From NCBI GenBank assembly GCA_005765155.1, contig VCCP01000005.1:2852001-2916000 (forward strand): DNA of 64,000 nucleotides, written 5' to 3'. Below are positions 51,470 through 63,907 of the stretch, piece by piece. The position numbers and the translations under genes were made by a program. Source of the stretch: Zelopaecilomyces penicillatus. Its lineage: Eukaryota; Ascomycota; Sordariomycetes; Hypocreales; Pseudodiploosporaceae. Each line of letters begins with the position of its first letter. Position 1 is the first letter of the stretch. The notes below the pieces were generated by a model. That model did no database searches, had not been told where the DNA came from, and was given only the letters and a program-made list of their open reading frames with translations.

Positions 51470-51866
51470 TTTAATAGCTGGGTTGAATATACCCTCTTGC
51501 TAGTTGACTAAGCTGTAGCTGTATAAGCTATACTTAGGGGGATTAAACTATATAAGTAGATAGACTATACCTGGGCTATTTGAATGGGCAGATATTATTG
51601 AATTTAAGTTTTCTTTCCCCTCTTCTATCTAAGAATTTTCTAGTATATTTAAAAGACTAGCTATTAAAAAGCTATCTTCTTTATCTGATTAGTTATAGGA
51701 TAATTAATTGATCCTTTAAGTTTAATTTATTATATTACTGCTTTATAGCTTTTCTTGTTTATTTAATCCTTATGGATTATATTGGCTATATAACTACCCT
51801 AAACTCATCTTATAGTTTTATAGGTAATATTGGTATTATTATATATATTGTTTTCCTTTTATTAAA
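51470..51866 (+). repeat. 5' LTR of L2
   Basis: 397 bp, starting TTTAATAGCTGGGTTGAAT and ending TTTTATTAAA. Compared with L1 it has an additional 17 bp in the GTTGACTAAGCTGTAGC area. The same extra bases are in the L2 3' LTR (from 63908), which confirms the pair. Confidence 0.87.
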
Positions 51867-53279
51867 ACTGATGATTGAGATAGGGGGATATCTTATTTAC
51901 TTTGTTATTAGAAGGATTAATTAATACTAGATTGATAATATAATATATTTGGGGGTATTTTTAAGCTATTATAAGGATTAGTCTAAGAAGAATTATTATA
52001 GGTACCCTTATAAGATCTTTTGATTGATATAATTAAAAGATATCTCTAAGGATAATAGCTTAGAAATCTAAAAATAAAAGAGTTAAGCTTATTTATTAAA
52101 AGACTTAAAGTTTATAAAGCAGGGATATTATATATTATTCTAGCTAAATAATAAGATATTATTAATTTCTTTTCTATTAGAATCTAATATTATAGAATAT
52201 TAAATTATTAAAAGAAAAAATAAGGGAATATTTAATCCTAAGATAAGCTTTTATTTAGAATATATATAAAAGATAATTTATCTATTAAATATTAGATTAA
52301 AAAGATAGAGTATTTTAAATTTATTAATTTTATTTAATTAAAATATAAATAAATATAAGAAGAATCGCTATAGATAATTAGCTTATATAGCTTTTAATAT
52401 TAATTATTTGATTAATAATAAATAGTATTAGCTATATATTAATTCTTGGTTTTGCTTTTTTATATTATAGATTAGTATTTTAATGGTTTAGCTAATCTTA
52501 GGAAATGTTTTTATCTCTTTTCTCTCTTTATAAGTCTTATCTTTAATATTAAAGAAGCTTCTTATTTAAGAGTGATCTTAGTATTTTAGAAATAAGATAT
52601 TATTTAATTATAATAATATAAGAATTACTATCCTTAATTTAAATATAATATCTATTCTTAAAGAAAAGGTTTTATACTAATACTAGGATATAATTAATAA
52701 GATATTATTATATAAGAGTTAAGATAACTCCTTCTTAGACTGGATATCTAAATATCTCTATAATAGGAAGCCTTTATTATTATTAGATCTTTTTAATATA
52801 TTATTAGCTCTTGATTTAAGTAGATACTCTTTATATTAAAGAAGAAGATCTTTAAATAGCTTTAACTCTATTATTAGAATTATTATTCCTAAGACTATTA
52901 TCTTTAATATCCTTACTTTAAGTATTCCTTTATCTAGTATAATATCTATTATAAATTCTAATAGCTCTTTCTTTAATGGATTAGGCTTATAATTAATTGA
53001 TTAGCTAAGGGATAATATTATTAAGAGTTTTTAATAAAGTATTATTAAGATTAATATTATTTTTCTTAATAGTCTTAAGGATATCCTTGCTATAAATAAA
53101 TCTAAAAGATATATTATTAATCTTAAGCTTATTAAATACTTTAATAGGATTAATATTATTAAATACCTTTTAAGCTATAAGCTTAAGATAAAAGATAATA
53201 ATATAATCAATAAGGAGAAATATAATTACTTTATATATTATATAATTAATACTTATAAAGATATTATCTAGGGATTTAT

Positions 53280-54100
53280 TTATAATCTTTTATAGATAAA
53301 AGCTAAAAAAGTATTAAAGAATTGTTTCTTTGAAGGAGATTTATAGTAGTTGAGATTATATAAAGATTATTTAGAAGTGCTTGAATAATAGTACCTAGAG
53401 TCTATTAAAGATATTCTAGACTGATTTAATAGGTATAGATTCTATACTTTTTAATATGATTTAAATTAGGAGGACTTAAAACTATTATCTTATATATTAT
53501 ATAAGATTATATTGATAAGGCTTTTTATTAAGATTATTTAAGTAAATTCTATTGATGATCTTTATAAACTTAAGAAGATACTATATAAGTAGTTTTAGGG
53601 ATACTTTAATAGTTAAGTGATTATTGGATTAGTTATTAAATAGTATAAGATTTTTAATAGTCTTAGGAATTAGATAAATATAATTATTATTAAAGTAATA
53701 CTTAATTAAGTTATTATAATAAAGAATCTGGTTATATAAGACCTTTATCCTAAAGAAAAGTTCTTTTTAATTATTATTAAGATTATATCCTTTAAAGCTA
53801 AGCTAATAGATATAAAGGAGTTAATCAAGCTTATTAATAATCTTAAGATTAATATAGCTATTAAGGAAGATATTGCTTAAATGATTATTAAAATATAAAT
53901 AGGTATTAATATATATATTAATAAAGATCTATAATATAAAGGTTTAATAAGTTTTTTATCTAATTAGATAATATTTAATCTTAGTAATAATAAGGATTTT
54001 AATATCTTCTCCCTTTAAGGGAGATAGGATAAGAATAATTACTGATACTATAATTTATTAAGCTATTTTCCCTTTTATTATAATGAATTGATATATAATA
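53280..54100 (+). pseudogene. gag-like region of L2
   Basis: Around 53400-53700 a frame with few stops reads KLLSYILYKIILIRLFIK and then SIDDLYKLKKILYK, followed by GYFNS. The pattern (a helical domain with leucines, then short polar segments) suits a Gypsy gag, upstream of protease. At about 54030-54090 a Y-rich stretch could be a mutated CCHC zinc knuckle, but its Cys codons are no longer certain. No residue is diagnostic, so the call rests mainly on position. Confidence 0.5.
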
Positions 54101-55254
54101 CTAAACTTGGGTTCTATATATATAATTTATATACTAGGATATTGAACCTAGGATATATTATAGGCTAGAGTATAATTCCTTCTATTATTATATAGTAGTT
54201 CCTTAAGATAAAAGAATACTATTAAAAGCTTATAATAGCTTAAGCTATTAACTTTTCTAATTATATAGTTATATCCCTTATCCTTTTGATTAAAGCTAGA
54301 GCCCCTTAGTACTTTAAATAGGTATTAAATAAATATAAAGATATAATCTTTAGAAAATATATCTCTTATTTAGGCCTTAAGTAATAATCTATAAAGTTAT
54401 AATACTTAGATATTATATCTAATAAAAATATAATCTAAATTTCTTTTATATTACTCTCTTAATATAAAGATATAAAGGATTAAATAGTATTAATATATAT
54501 AATCAATATAAATATTAATAAGAGAAAGAGATAGAGGGGTGATAATAGAGAGTTAATTAAATCTTTAATTATTATATATTAAGAGTTTATTCCTAAGGCT
54601 ACCCTAATATTAAATAAGATAATACCTTCTAATCTAATAACTATACCTAAGAATATATTATAAATAATAGATTAGAATATAAGACTTCCTTATTATTAAT
54701 TAAAACTAAAAGAGATCTTATTTATAAAGATAGTTACTATACTATTTTATATATTGATTAATCTTAATTTAGAGCTTGGGATAATTATAGGCTAGGATCT
54801 ATTAGATTAGGCTAAAGATATAATGGAAGTCCTTTATATCCCTAAGAATAGATTAGATAATCCTATATCTTTAATAAAGTTAAAGAATATAATAGAAGCA
54901 ATTCAAGTTTATCTATAGATAAGGTATAATAAAGCCTTCTTTAATAAGCTAATTAAATAACTATATATTAGTATTATAATTATAATTAAAATATAAAAAG
55001 AAGCCCCTCTTAATTATAGTTAATATTAAATAGTATTATCTAATTAAGGTTAAGATAATATAGATCTATTAGGCTTATATTATTTTTATATTCTAGAATC
55101 AATTAAAGATAATCTTTATAATAATATAAGCTTCTCTTTTAATAAGATACTTTATAAGGTTATTTAAATATACTTGGATAGCTATTAATTATTAAATATA
55201 TAATAAATGCCTAAGATTTAAGTTAAGATTGATTCTTAAGAAGGGAAAGTAATA

Positions 55255-55480
55255 AATATATTTATTAATTTAGGCTTTGAAGGTAATATTATCTTAAAAT
55301 CACTGGCTAAGAAATATAGGGTTAAATATAATTCAATCAAGATTAAAATAATATTATTCTCTAGATAGATTATTTAAATAATTAAGAAAGTAGAAGTTTA
55401 ACTCTATATAAGAATTACTTAGATATTTACTTATCTATATATAGTACTAGATAGAATTATAATACTCTTTATTTTAGGGA
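55255..55480 (+). pseudogene. Retroviral-type aspartic protease remnant of L2
   Basis: Frame near 55268 reads NLGFEGNIILKSLAKKY, which fits the DSGxxxNFISxxxAxKY active-site segment of fungal Gypsy proteases with the catalytic Asp changed to Asn by a G-to-A mutation and Ser to Leu. It continues VEV*LYIRIT*IFTYLYIVLD. Located between gag and RT as expected. Confidence 0.6.
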
Positions 55481-56339
55481 TATTATTTATTAGAATAGCT
55501 AAGCTATTATTTAATTATTCTTAAAAGAGTAAAGATTTATATATATAATATTAAATAGGGTAAGTATAAGTAATTATTTCTATTATAGGTATTGTTTATT
55601 AGGAATAAAATAAATTTAATTCCTTAAAAAACTAAATATTAATTATATTATTAAAGATATAATTAATAATAAGGAATTAATTAATCTAGAATAGCTCCTT
55701 AAGGATAATAAAGAAATATTAATAGAGCTTAACTTTAATAATAATAAGATGATTATTAGGAGTATATTAATAGAGTCTATAAAGTAATATATTAAAGCTT
55801 TAGAAATGATTAAGATTAAATTAGATTCTTTAAAGAAAAAGAAGAAATCTAAAAGAAAGGGAATATATTAATTATATAATCCTTCTAAGATATATATCTA
55901 TACCTTATATAAGAAGAAGGCTAATAAAGTTAACTCTATTAATAATATTCCTTTAGATAGATCTATACTTAATAGTAATTTATTTTAGAAAAAGAAGAAA
56001 TAAAAGGAAGTAAAGAGAAGAATTAATCTAGATATATCCTTTATTAAATATATTACCCTAAAGTTCTCTAATATACCTAAAGGATCCTAACTCTATAGAG
56101 AATGCTTTAAGGAAATCCTCTCTTAAATTAAGGATATATTAATCTAATAGGAGATTGATATTTTCTTAGAGATTCTCTATAATAGAGAATAGGCTTTATC
56201 TTAGTAATTTAAAGAAAGTAAAATACTTGATTTACTGGTTATATCTTTTTAAGTTATTAAAATAATTTCTTATTTAATCTAATAGATATATTCTATTCCT
56301 ATTCTATAAGGATTAAAAGTAAAAGCTATAGAGTTATTA

Positions 56340-57000
56340 AAGGTATACTTTAAGAATTATATATTAAAAGAGTTTTATATCTTTTATAGGAATTAATATT
56401 TCTTTATTAAGAAAAAGGATAGAGGGCTTTATTTGATTAATACTATTATAAAATATAATACTATTATTCTTAAAGATATATTTATTCTTTTTAGTATTAA
56501 TTCCTTTAATAAAGACTTCTTTATATATATTATACTCTTATTATTAGATTTCTTTTCTAGCTATAATTAAGTCCTATTAGATAAAAAGAGTAGGGATCTT
56601 ATTATATTTTCTTTTATTATTAGTCTTTTAAGGATATATATACTCCCTTAGAATGCTATAAATTCTATAGCCTAGTTTATAAGAATTATAATTTAAATAT
56701 TATTTAATCTTATCCTAGATATCTATAAACCCTTCTTTAATAATATTATTATATATAAGCTATAATCTATTTATAATAATAAAGAGATTCTTTCTAGGGT
56801 ATAGAAATATATATTTAAGTATTTATAGAATCTTAATAAAATCCTTTTTAATATTAAGCTCTCTGGATATATAATATTAGGAGGGAAATCAAGATATTAT
56901 TAAAATATAATTATTATTATTAGATTCCTTTATAGGATATCTAGGAGAAAACCGGTTAAAGAGAAGATTATTAAGATCCTAGAATAGCTTATCTATTATA
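56340..57000 (+). pseudogene. Reverse transcriptase fossil of L2
   Basis: Frame reads FFIKKKDRGLYLINT (the VKKKDGGxRxIxD-type start, about 56400), then LLLLDFFSSYN (DxxSGYDQ-type block, about 56548), then LP*NAINSIA*FI at 56643-56687, matching the LPQGxTNSVAQF block of this fungal Gypsy clade, then KPFFNNIIIY (the FLDDI catalytic block mutated D-to-N, about 56730). Further on, RRKPVKEKIIKILE occurs at about 56945-56985, typical of the connection after RT. Non-functional. Confidence 0.85.
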
Positions 57001-57480
57001 ATATAATAGATATTAGAGCCTTTTTTGGACTTATTAATTATTATTAAATTTAAATATATAACTTTACTATTATTACTCTTTCTTTTATTATTCTATTATA
57101 AAAGGAAGCCCCTTAGGAGTAAGGAGGATTATAATTAAAGATAATAGCTAAGCTTAGGGATATAATAATAATTACCTCTATTCTAATATTATTTAATCTT
57201 TCTAGGAAGGGTAAAGAAATTATATTTATAATAAATACCAGCCTTAAAGGATAAGGAATAGTTTTAATATAAGTCCTAAATAGGTAATAATACCTAGTTA
57301 GGTTTAAAAGCAGTTATTGGAATAAGGCTAAATATAACTATAATATAATAAAGCAAGAGTATAAGGCTATTCTTTTTATATTCTAAAGGCTTAGAGGATA
57401 TATCTATAGTATATAATTTACTTTAGAGATAGATATATATATCCTTATATACCAGCTTAATAATACTGTTTATAATATAT
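57000..57480 (+). pseudogene. RNase H fossil of L2
   Basis: Directly after RT, DIRAFFGLINYY (about 57008) matches the ARxFxGxxxYYR segment, and IINTSLKG*GIVL (57227-57265) matches the DASxKGxGAVL start of the RNase H domain, with the first catalytic Asp now Asn. The C-terminal limit is approximate. Confidence 0.8.
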
Positions 57481-57779
57481 TAGATAGTTTTATTATTTAT
57501 TGGATTAGCTATATTATATTATTTGATTTTATTATTAAATATATTTCTAAGAAAAATAATAGTATAATAGATGGACTTTCTTAGAAAGGATTAAAGCTAT
57601 CTAATTAAATAAATACTAAAATCAATAGGGATTTAGAGGATATAATTAATATATATCTTAGATTAATATAATTAGATATATTAGAATCTAGATATTCTAT
57701 AGAATCCTAGCAGATTATTAGATTCCTATATTTATTAGAAAGACTATCTAATCTTAATAGAGTATAATTTAGGATATTA

Positions 57780-58900
57780 TATTAAAAAGCTTAGAGATTC
57801 TTTATTAAGGATAGGAAACTTTAGCTAAGATTAATTTATAAAAGAAACCATCCTATATTGATTATTAATAACTTGCCTATCTATAAGAAATTAATAGTAA
57901 GCTATTATATAGCCTAAGGGTATAAAGATAAAGCAATTATCTTTAAAACTCTCTCTAATAGGTACTATTAAGGAAAAATATAGAATAATATTTCCTTAGC
58001 TATAATCTATTATCTTAAGTATTAAAAGTTTATACTATAATAAAATAGAGAATCAGTGATTCTAATATTATTTGGGCAGCTAATATTAAAAGTATACTTT
58101 AATTTATAATATATATTATCTGATTATAGTATAAACTTCCTTATAGAAGCTTACTATAATTTAATTGGATGGATTAAAGTTTAATCAATATAGTGGATTA
58201 ACTTAAGGGCTATAATTAGGTTTATTATAACCTTAATATAATAATATAGATTTATACTTTATATAGTTATTAATAATAGATCTGAAATAAAAAGGCTTCT
58301 TCTTTAGATACTATTTAATTAAGGTATAAAATATATTTAAATATCTAGATATAATCTTATAGCTAATTCTATAGTTAAAGTTAATTATTAGAGCTTTATA
58401 TCTATAATAGCTAAGATATTAGAAGGGGACTCTAAATGGATAAGATATCTTAAAATAGTTATTCTTATAAATAGAACTATAATTAAATCATCCTATAGCT
58501 TCTCTATCTTTTATCTTATATATAGGTATGATCTTATCTTGCTATTTAAAGTTGAATTTCTAATATAGAGGCTTATTAATTAAGATATTATTATTAATAC
58601 TAAGGACTTATTTAAGTCTTATATTTAAATACTAGAAAGAAGATTAAAAGATATAATAAAGACTAGAGAAAAGATAATCAACTTTAGGAAGAAGCTAATA
58701 ATAAGAATAGATATTATTAATAAATATATACTTTGATTGAAATATAATTAATTGATATTAAATGATCTGGTGCTTATATATAATATATCTAAGAAGTAGG
58801 ATAAATCCTATATAATAAAGATAGTAATACACTAGTATAACCTATATTAGATTACTTTATAAGTAAATATCACTAAAGTATATATACTTTATATAATAGA
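57780..58900 (+). pseudogene. Integrase fossil of L2 (zinc-binding and core)
   Basis: The zinc-binding part reads FIKDRKL (about 57808), KRNHPILIINNLPIYKK, then SYYIA*GYKDKAIIFKTLSN, matching the H...H arm of the HHCC motif. The core includes YNLIANSIVKVNY (about 58350-58390), corresponding to xYNPxANSVVERGHK of fungal Gypsy integrases around the catalytic Glu, followed by WIRYLKIVILINRTIIKS and FYLIYRYDLILLFKVE. This is the rve integrase order. Stops lie at Gln and Trp codons. The L1 copy of this region is split by S2. Confidence 0.85.
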
Positions 58901-59349
58901 TAGGATTCTCCTAGATAAGACCTATTCTAGAAACCATTTAAAGAAGTTTATTAAGGATAAGTATAGCTAATAGATATCTAATATTAATATATAGCTCTTT
59001 AGACCTAAAGATAAATAAGAACTATATAGGGAAAAGAGAGGGCTAGGATCACTGGATCCTCTTATATACTTTAACTTATCTATTAATCAAATAATATCCT
59101 AAGACTCTAACTCTAATACTAATCTTAAAGAAGATTTCCTAGATTTATTATTAGCTATTAAATCTTGATTTAAAGTTATAATCCCTAGCCTAATCTAATA
59201 TTAAAAGAGTATATATTAATTATATTTACTTTAGATATATATATAACTTCTTATATACTTAAATCAAGGATTTCCTAGCTTAAATTCTATTTAAAAATCC
59301 TTAATAAAGAGGATCTTAATAATATTTCTTAAAAGATATAGTAAATTTT

Positions 59350-62300
59350 ACTTTTTATATATAATATTCTATTATTGATATATAAACCAATTATATTAAA
59401 TTAATTATAATAGATAATTAATACTCTTAAACCTTAATTATAATAACTAAACTATTCCTATATTAATAATTAAATAATCCTTATTAATCTTATTTATTTA
59501 TAATCTTTTCTTGATTTATATTGGTTTGATTTTGCTATGCTTTTAAGTATAGATTTACTCTTAGATCTACTCTATACCTATACTAACCAGGATCAAATAA
59601 AGCTTATACTTATATACTTAAAACCTTTTCTTTTACTCTAAAAAACTTATTAAATTCCTATTAAAAACAGGAGTTCTTATAAATCATTTTAGTATTATAA
59701 TATTATCTTTCTTTAACTTTCCTATTTATATAAATCCCTTTTTTATTTTATTATATATATATTTTATAATACTATATTAAATTAATTATATTCTTTTATT
59801 AATTTATTTTATTTTATAAAGATTAATTAATATCTTTAAAAGTTAATTTATTTATTAATATTAAACTATCTAGATTATATAATTAATATTATTATTCTAA
59901 AATCAATTTACCTTATCCCTTTTAAATTAAATTTATATTCTAGTAATTAAGGAATTATTTAATTTTACTTATATCTATTAAATCCTATTAAGGTTTTTCT
60001 TTATTATCTTATTTATATCCTATTTTATTATATACCTAACCTTTAAAGTTGATAGTTAATATTTCTATAGGTAGGGAGTAATAGATATATTTAAGAAATC
60101 TGGAATGATTGGTCTTTTTGATTCTTTAGTTTAATCCTTTTCTAAGAAAGTTATTTACTTTCTCTTATCCTTTAGCTTGGATTAATAGTTATAAAGTCCT
60201 CTTTACTTATAGTTTATATATTTATCCTATTTATAATTTGAATAGTATCTATTATATTTACTTAGGATTAAAATATATAGATAATATAATTATATAATAT
60301 ACTCTCTAATGATTATAATAGTAATTAAGAAGGATTATATATAGTAGGAATATAAGATTAGATTAATAATCTTATAATAATTAATAAATAAAGAGTAGAT
60401 CCTCTCTTTTTATTTTATTAAGGTATTAAAGAAATATCTATAAATATATCTTATTTTAGCTGGTATAAATATAGGGTAAGGTACTTGGGTTTTTATAATA
60501 GACTTTAATATAGGATATTCTTGAGTATTATAGAGATTATCTTCTTAGAAGTATTATTTAGGACTTTAGCTCTTAGCTAGCTATATAAGAGTATTAGATA
60601 TATCTTTTATAAACTTAATAATAAAGGATATCTTATAATAGAAAGGGTAATTTATCTGGCTTATATTTATCCTCCTTAGAATCTATATTTTAAATATTAT
60701 CTAAATCTAAAAATAGGAAAGAGGATTAATATTAGTTTATAAAGATTAAATAATACTAAATCAGAAAGGCTTTATAATTTATTACTACTTCTATTATAGA
60801 AGATAGTTTAATACTATTAAAGAATTTAATATAATTATTCTATAATAAGATAACTTTATAAGTAATTATACTATATAGAATAATTATATTTATAATAGAA
60901 TTAATATTAGAGAGCTAAGAATGAATATTATCTTAATTAGTTTTTATGATTAAATAATACCTATATTGAAAATCTAAAGAGAATAAGAGATAGATTAATA
61001 ATCTTAAAATTAAAAGGGTTAAGTTATAAGGTAAAGGAGGAAAAGTTATAGGAGCTAAAAAGCAGCTCTTTTAAAAAGTATATAAATAAAAATATATATT
61101 ACTTATTAGCTATAAATTATTATTAAATATAATAAAAAGCTATACTTTAAAGGAAGAGCTGCTTATAATAAAAGATATCTTTAATTAAGTGATTATATAT
61201 AATTATAAAGGATTGCTAATTTAAACCCTTGTATATTTATAAAGCTCTCTCTTATAAAGAGGTATTTTATATATATTACCCCCTTTTATCTCTATTATCT
61301 CTCTCTAGTATTTATACTATCTTATTTTATTCCCTTAATCTCTATTATTATTTAATTATATCTCTATCTAATTCCTTATTAATATATAATATTAAAATAA
61401 TAAAGAACTTTTAGATTATTTATACCCTTCCTTTAGGTAAGCATTAAAAATATAAGCCTTATTACTATTATAGAAGTAATATAGCTTAAAGGAGATATAG
61501 ATTTATTTTATAAATATATTAATAAATATATTATATTTATAATAAATCTAGGGTTTTCTAAGTAATCCTGCTTTATAGTCCCTTGATAAGACTGGCTTAA
61601 TCTATTATTAACCCTCCCTTAGAATTTTGATATAGATGCCCTAGATTTAATAGTATATAGCCTTACCTCTATTATATAGCTATTTCCTTAAGGCTTATAA
61701 GGATAGAATTAGAGTGATTATCTAATTAAGCTCTATTGATTATTATATATATTAAAGAATAAAGATTAAGCTATTAATTTTATATTATACCCTCTGCTTT
61801 AAATTATACTCTATAGTATCTCTAATAATATATTTATAGCCTCTAGAGTGATATATATTTTTAAGTTAAAGGAATGCTTTTATATATATATGGATCTCTT
61901 TAATATTTTATATAAGTTTAAACCCTATAATTATTTAATATTTAATACCTATAATTATTTTGATAGGCTGGCTGCTTTCTATAAGAATATATTTGATAAG
62001 TGATTCTTTATTAGGTTTATTAATTATAAGAATATATATTAGTATTCCTTTATTTAGGATTGATTTAAAGGCTAGCTTTATATCTTTAATTTATAAATAG
62101 ATAAATAAATATATTATATTAAAGAGTTTATATATCTATAAAGGTAAATACTTTATAAGCTTAATCTCCTTTATAACTTTATATTTATTATTATTCTATA
62201 TATAAAGTAAGTATAAGGTTAGGAGTATAGTTATCTATCTTTCTTTTAAGTCTATATTATTATTAAAGAATTAATTAGGTTTTGCTCTTATCTTAATTAA

Positions 62301-63900
62301 ATTAAAGAAGATTTAAATAAGATTAAATAATCTTATAGTAATATATTTTATCTATTTTTTAATAATCCCTTCTATTTATTATTAAGAGATTGATATCTAT
62401 TTAATAGTTTAAATCAGCTTATATCTAGCTATATATTTAGAATAAGGAGTACTATACTATATCTTATTATTAATAAGTTAGATATAATTAAATGCTTATA
62501 AAGCTTTTATTATATTGCTTTATAGGATCTTAATAATTAAATAGTCTATAATTAAGATATAAATAAAGTACTTTATTTTATTTATCTAGGAGGTATTATA
62601 TTATTCTTAATTAATAGATATATCTTATCTATATTATATAATAATTCTAGAGTCTTTTATATATCTATAAAAAATAGCCTATTTATATTATTTATATAGA
62701 TTATTATAGTATTATTTACTTATTCTATTAGAGTATAGAAATCTATACTCTTTAAAGCTATTATTAATTAATAATTAAATAATAAGTTTAAGTATAATAA
62801 GATAATCAAGCCTAAGGTAGTTAAGATTATTAATATAATTATTACTAAGGAAGCTAAATTAATTATAACTTAGCTTAATAATAATTAAGTAATAGTACCC
62901 TAATAGTATTCTCTAGGAATTAATAGAAATAGATTATTTATTATTTATTTAGTTTCTAAGCTCTTATTTAGGCTTAGTTTATTTATATATAATAGTACTA
63001 AGGATACTTAGGGATTACCTAATTAAGATTTATTAAGCAAGGAATTAAAGTTAATATTAATATAGCTTATACTATATTTAAACCCTTAGAAATAGATTAT
63101 CTTTAAGGAATAGATAGCTAAGTTAATTTCTTTAAATACCCTTATAACTAACTTAGATAAGGATATTAATACTTCTAAGGATATTATTATAACCCTAAGG
63201 CGGTTTATTAATAGGAATCTAGGTAGGATATCTTAATTAGATAATAGGTATCTTTCTTATAAATGGATTAACCCTTTTAATAGAGAAAAGGGAAGTTTAG
63301 AAAAGAAGTAAAGGAGCTAATAAAAGGAATTAGACCCTTAGCCCCCTTTATATTATATATTATTAATTTGATCTATAAGATATAAGAGAGAGATCACTGC
63401 TTAAATAGGTATTGGTTTGCCTTTATAATACTTAGGAGTAATAAGGTATACTATAACTATTAAATTTATTAAAAAGATAAATAATATATTTCTTATTAAA
63501 AGGCCTATATTATATATTAAATACTTTAATAGTTATATTAGTCTTTATTTTAATAGAATGATTATAGAAGGGATCCTTTAATATATTAAAGAGATAGTAA
63601 AAACTTCCTTTAATAGGCTAATAATTTAAATTATTTAATCTAATAGATCTAAATATTATATTATATAAGTATGATTAATAATATCTCTATTTATAGATTA
63701 AGTAATAGAGTTAAATACTCTAGGGATATTAAGGGAGTTAAAGGGATTAAATATTAAGGGAATATTTAATTAAGAATAGATAAGAGGGAAAAAGTAAAGT
63801 ATATATATATAGGTATCTAAAGATTATATTTAAATATTATTGCTTGATTAGTTATAAATATTATTTAACTTAATAATAGGGTTATCTTTAATATTTGCTA
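59350..63900 (+). pseudogene. Non-pol 3' region of L2 with coding remnants of unknown function
   Basis: About 4.6 kb lie between the end of integrase and the 3' LTR. The equivalent region is in L1 (41.99-45.74 kb), so it is part of the family. At 61770-62080 one plus-strand frame reads FIASRVIYIFKLKECFYIYM, then DLFNILYKFKPYNYLIFNT, then YFDRLAAFYKNIFDK and FFIRFINYKNIY, with stops only as TGA or TAG at plausible Trp sites. I do not recognise the family. The short open frame at 61229-61414 falls here and is probably a chance survivor. No hit to known Gypsy domains. Confidence 0.55.
60139..60980 (+). other. Segment present in L2 but absent from L1
   Basis: L1 (about 42825) passes directly from TTAATTTAATT to AAAAGATAGATTAATAATCC, whereas L2 has about 840 extra bases between the matching points. 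In it, a frame from 60482 runs over 100 codons with only four stops, all TAA or TAG: it includes FYNRL*YRIFLSIIEIIF, LYKSIRYIFYKLNNKGYL, and RVIYLAYIYPP. It looks like mutated protein-coding DNA. No terminal repeats or target duplication were evident, so deletion in L1 is as likely as insertion in L2. Confidence 0.6.
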
Positions 63901-63907
63901 GGAGGGT

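Noticed and set aside
61229..61414. 61-codon open frame rich in Ile, Leu, Tyr and Ser
   Set aside because: It lies inside L2 in RIP-mutated sequence and its composition simply reflects AT-richness; not an independent gene.
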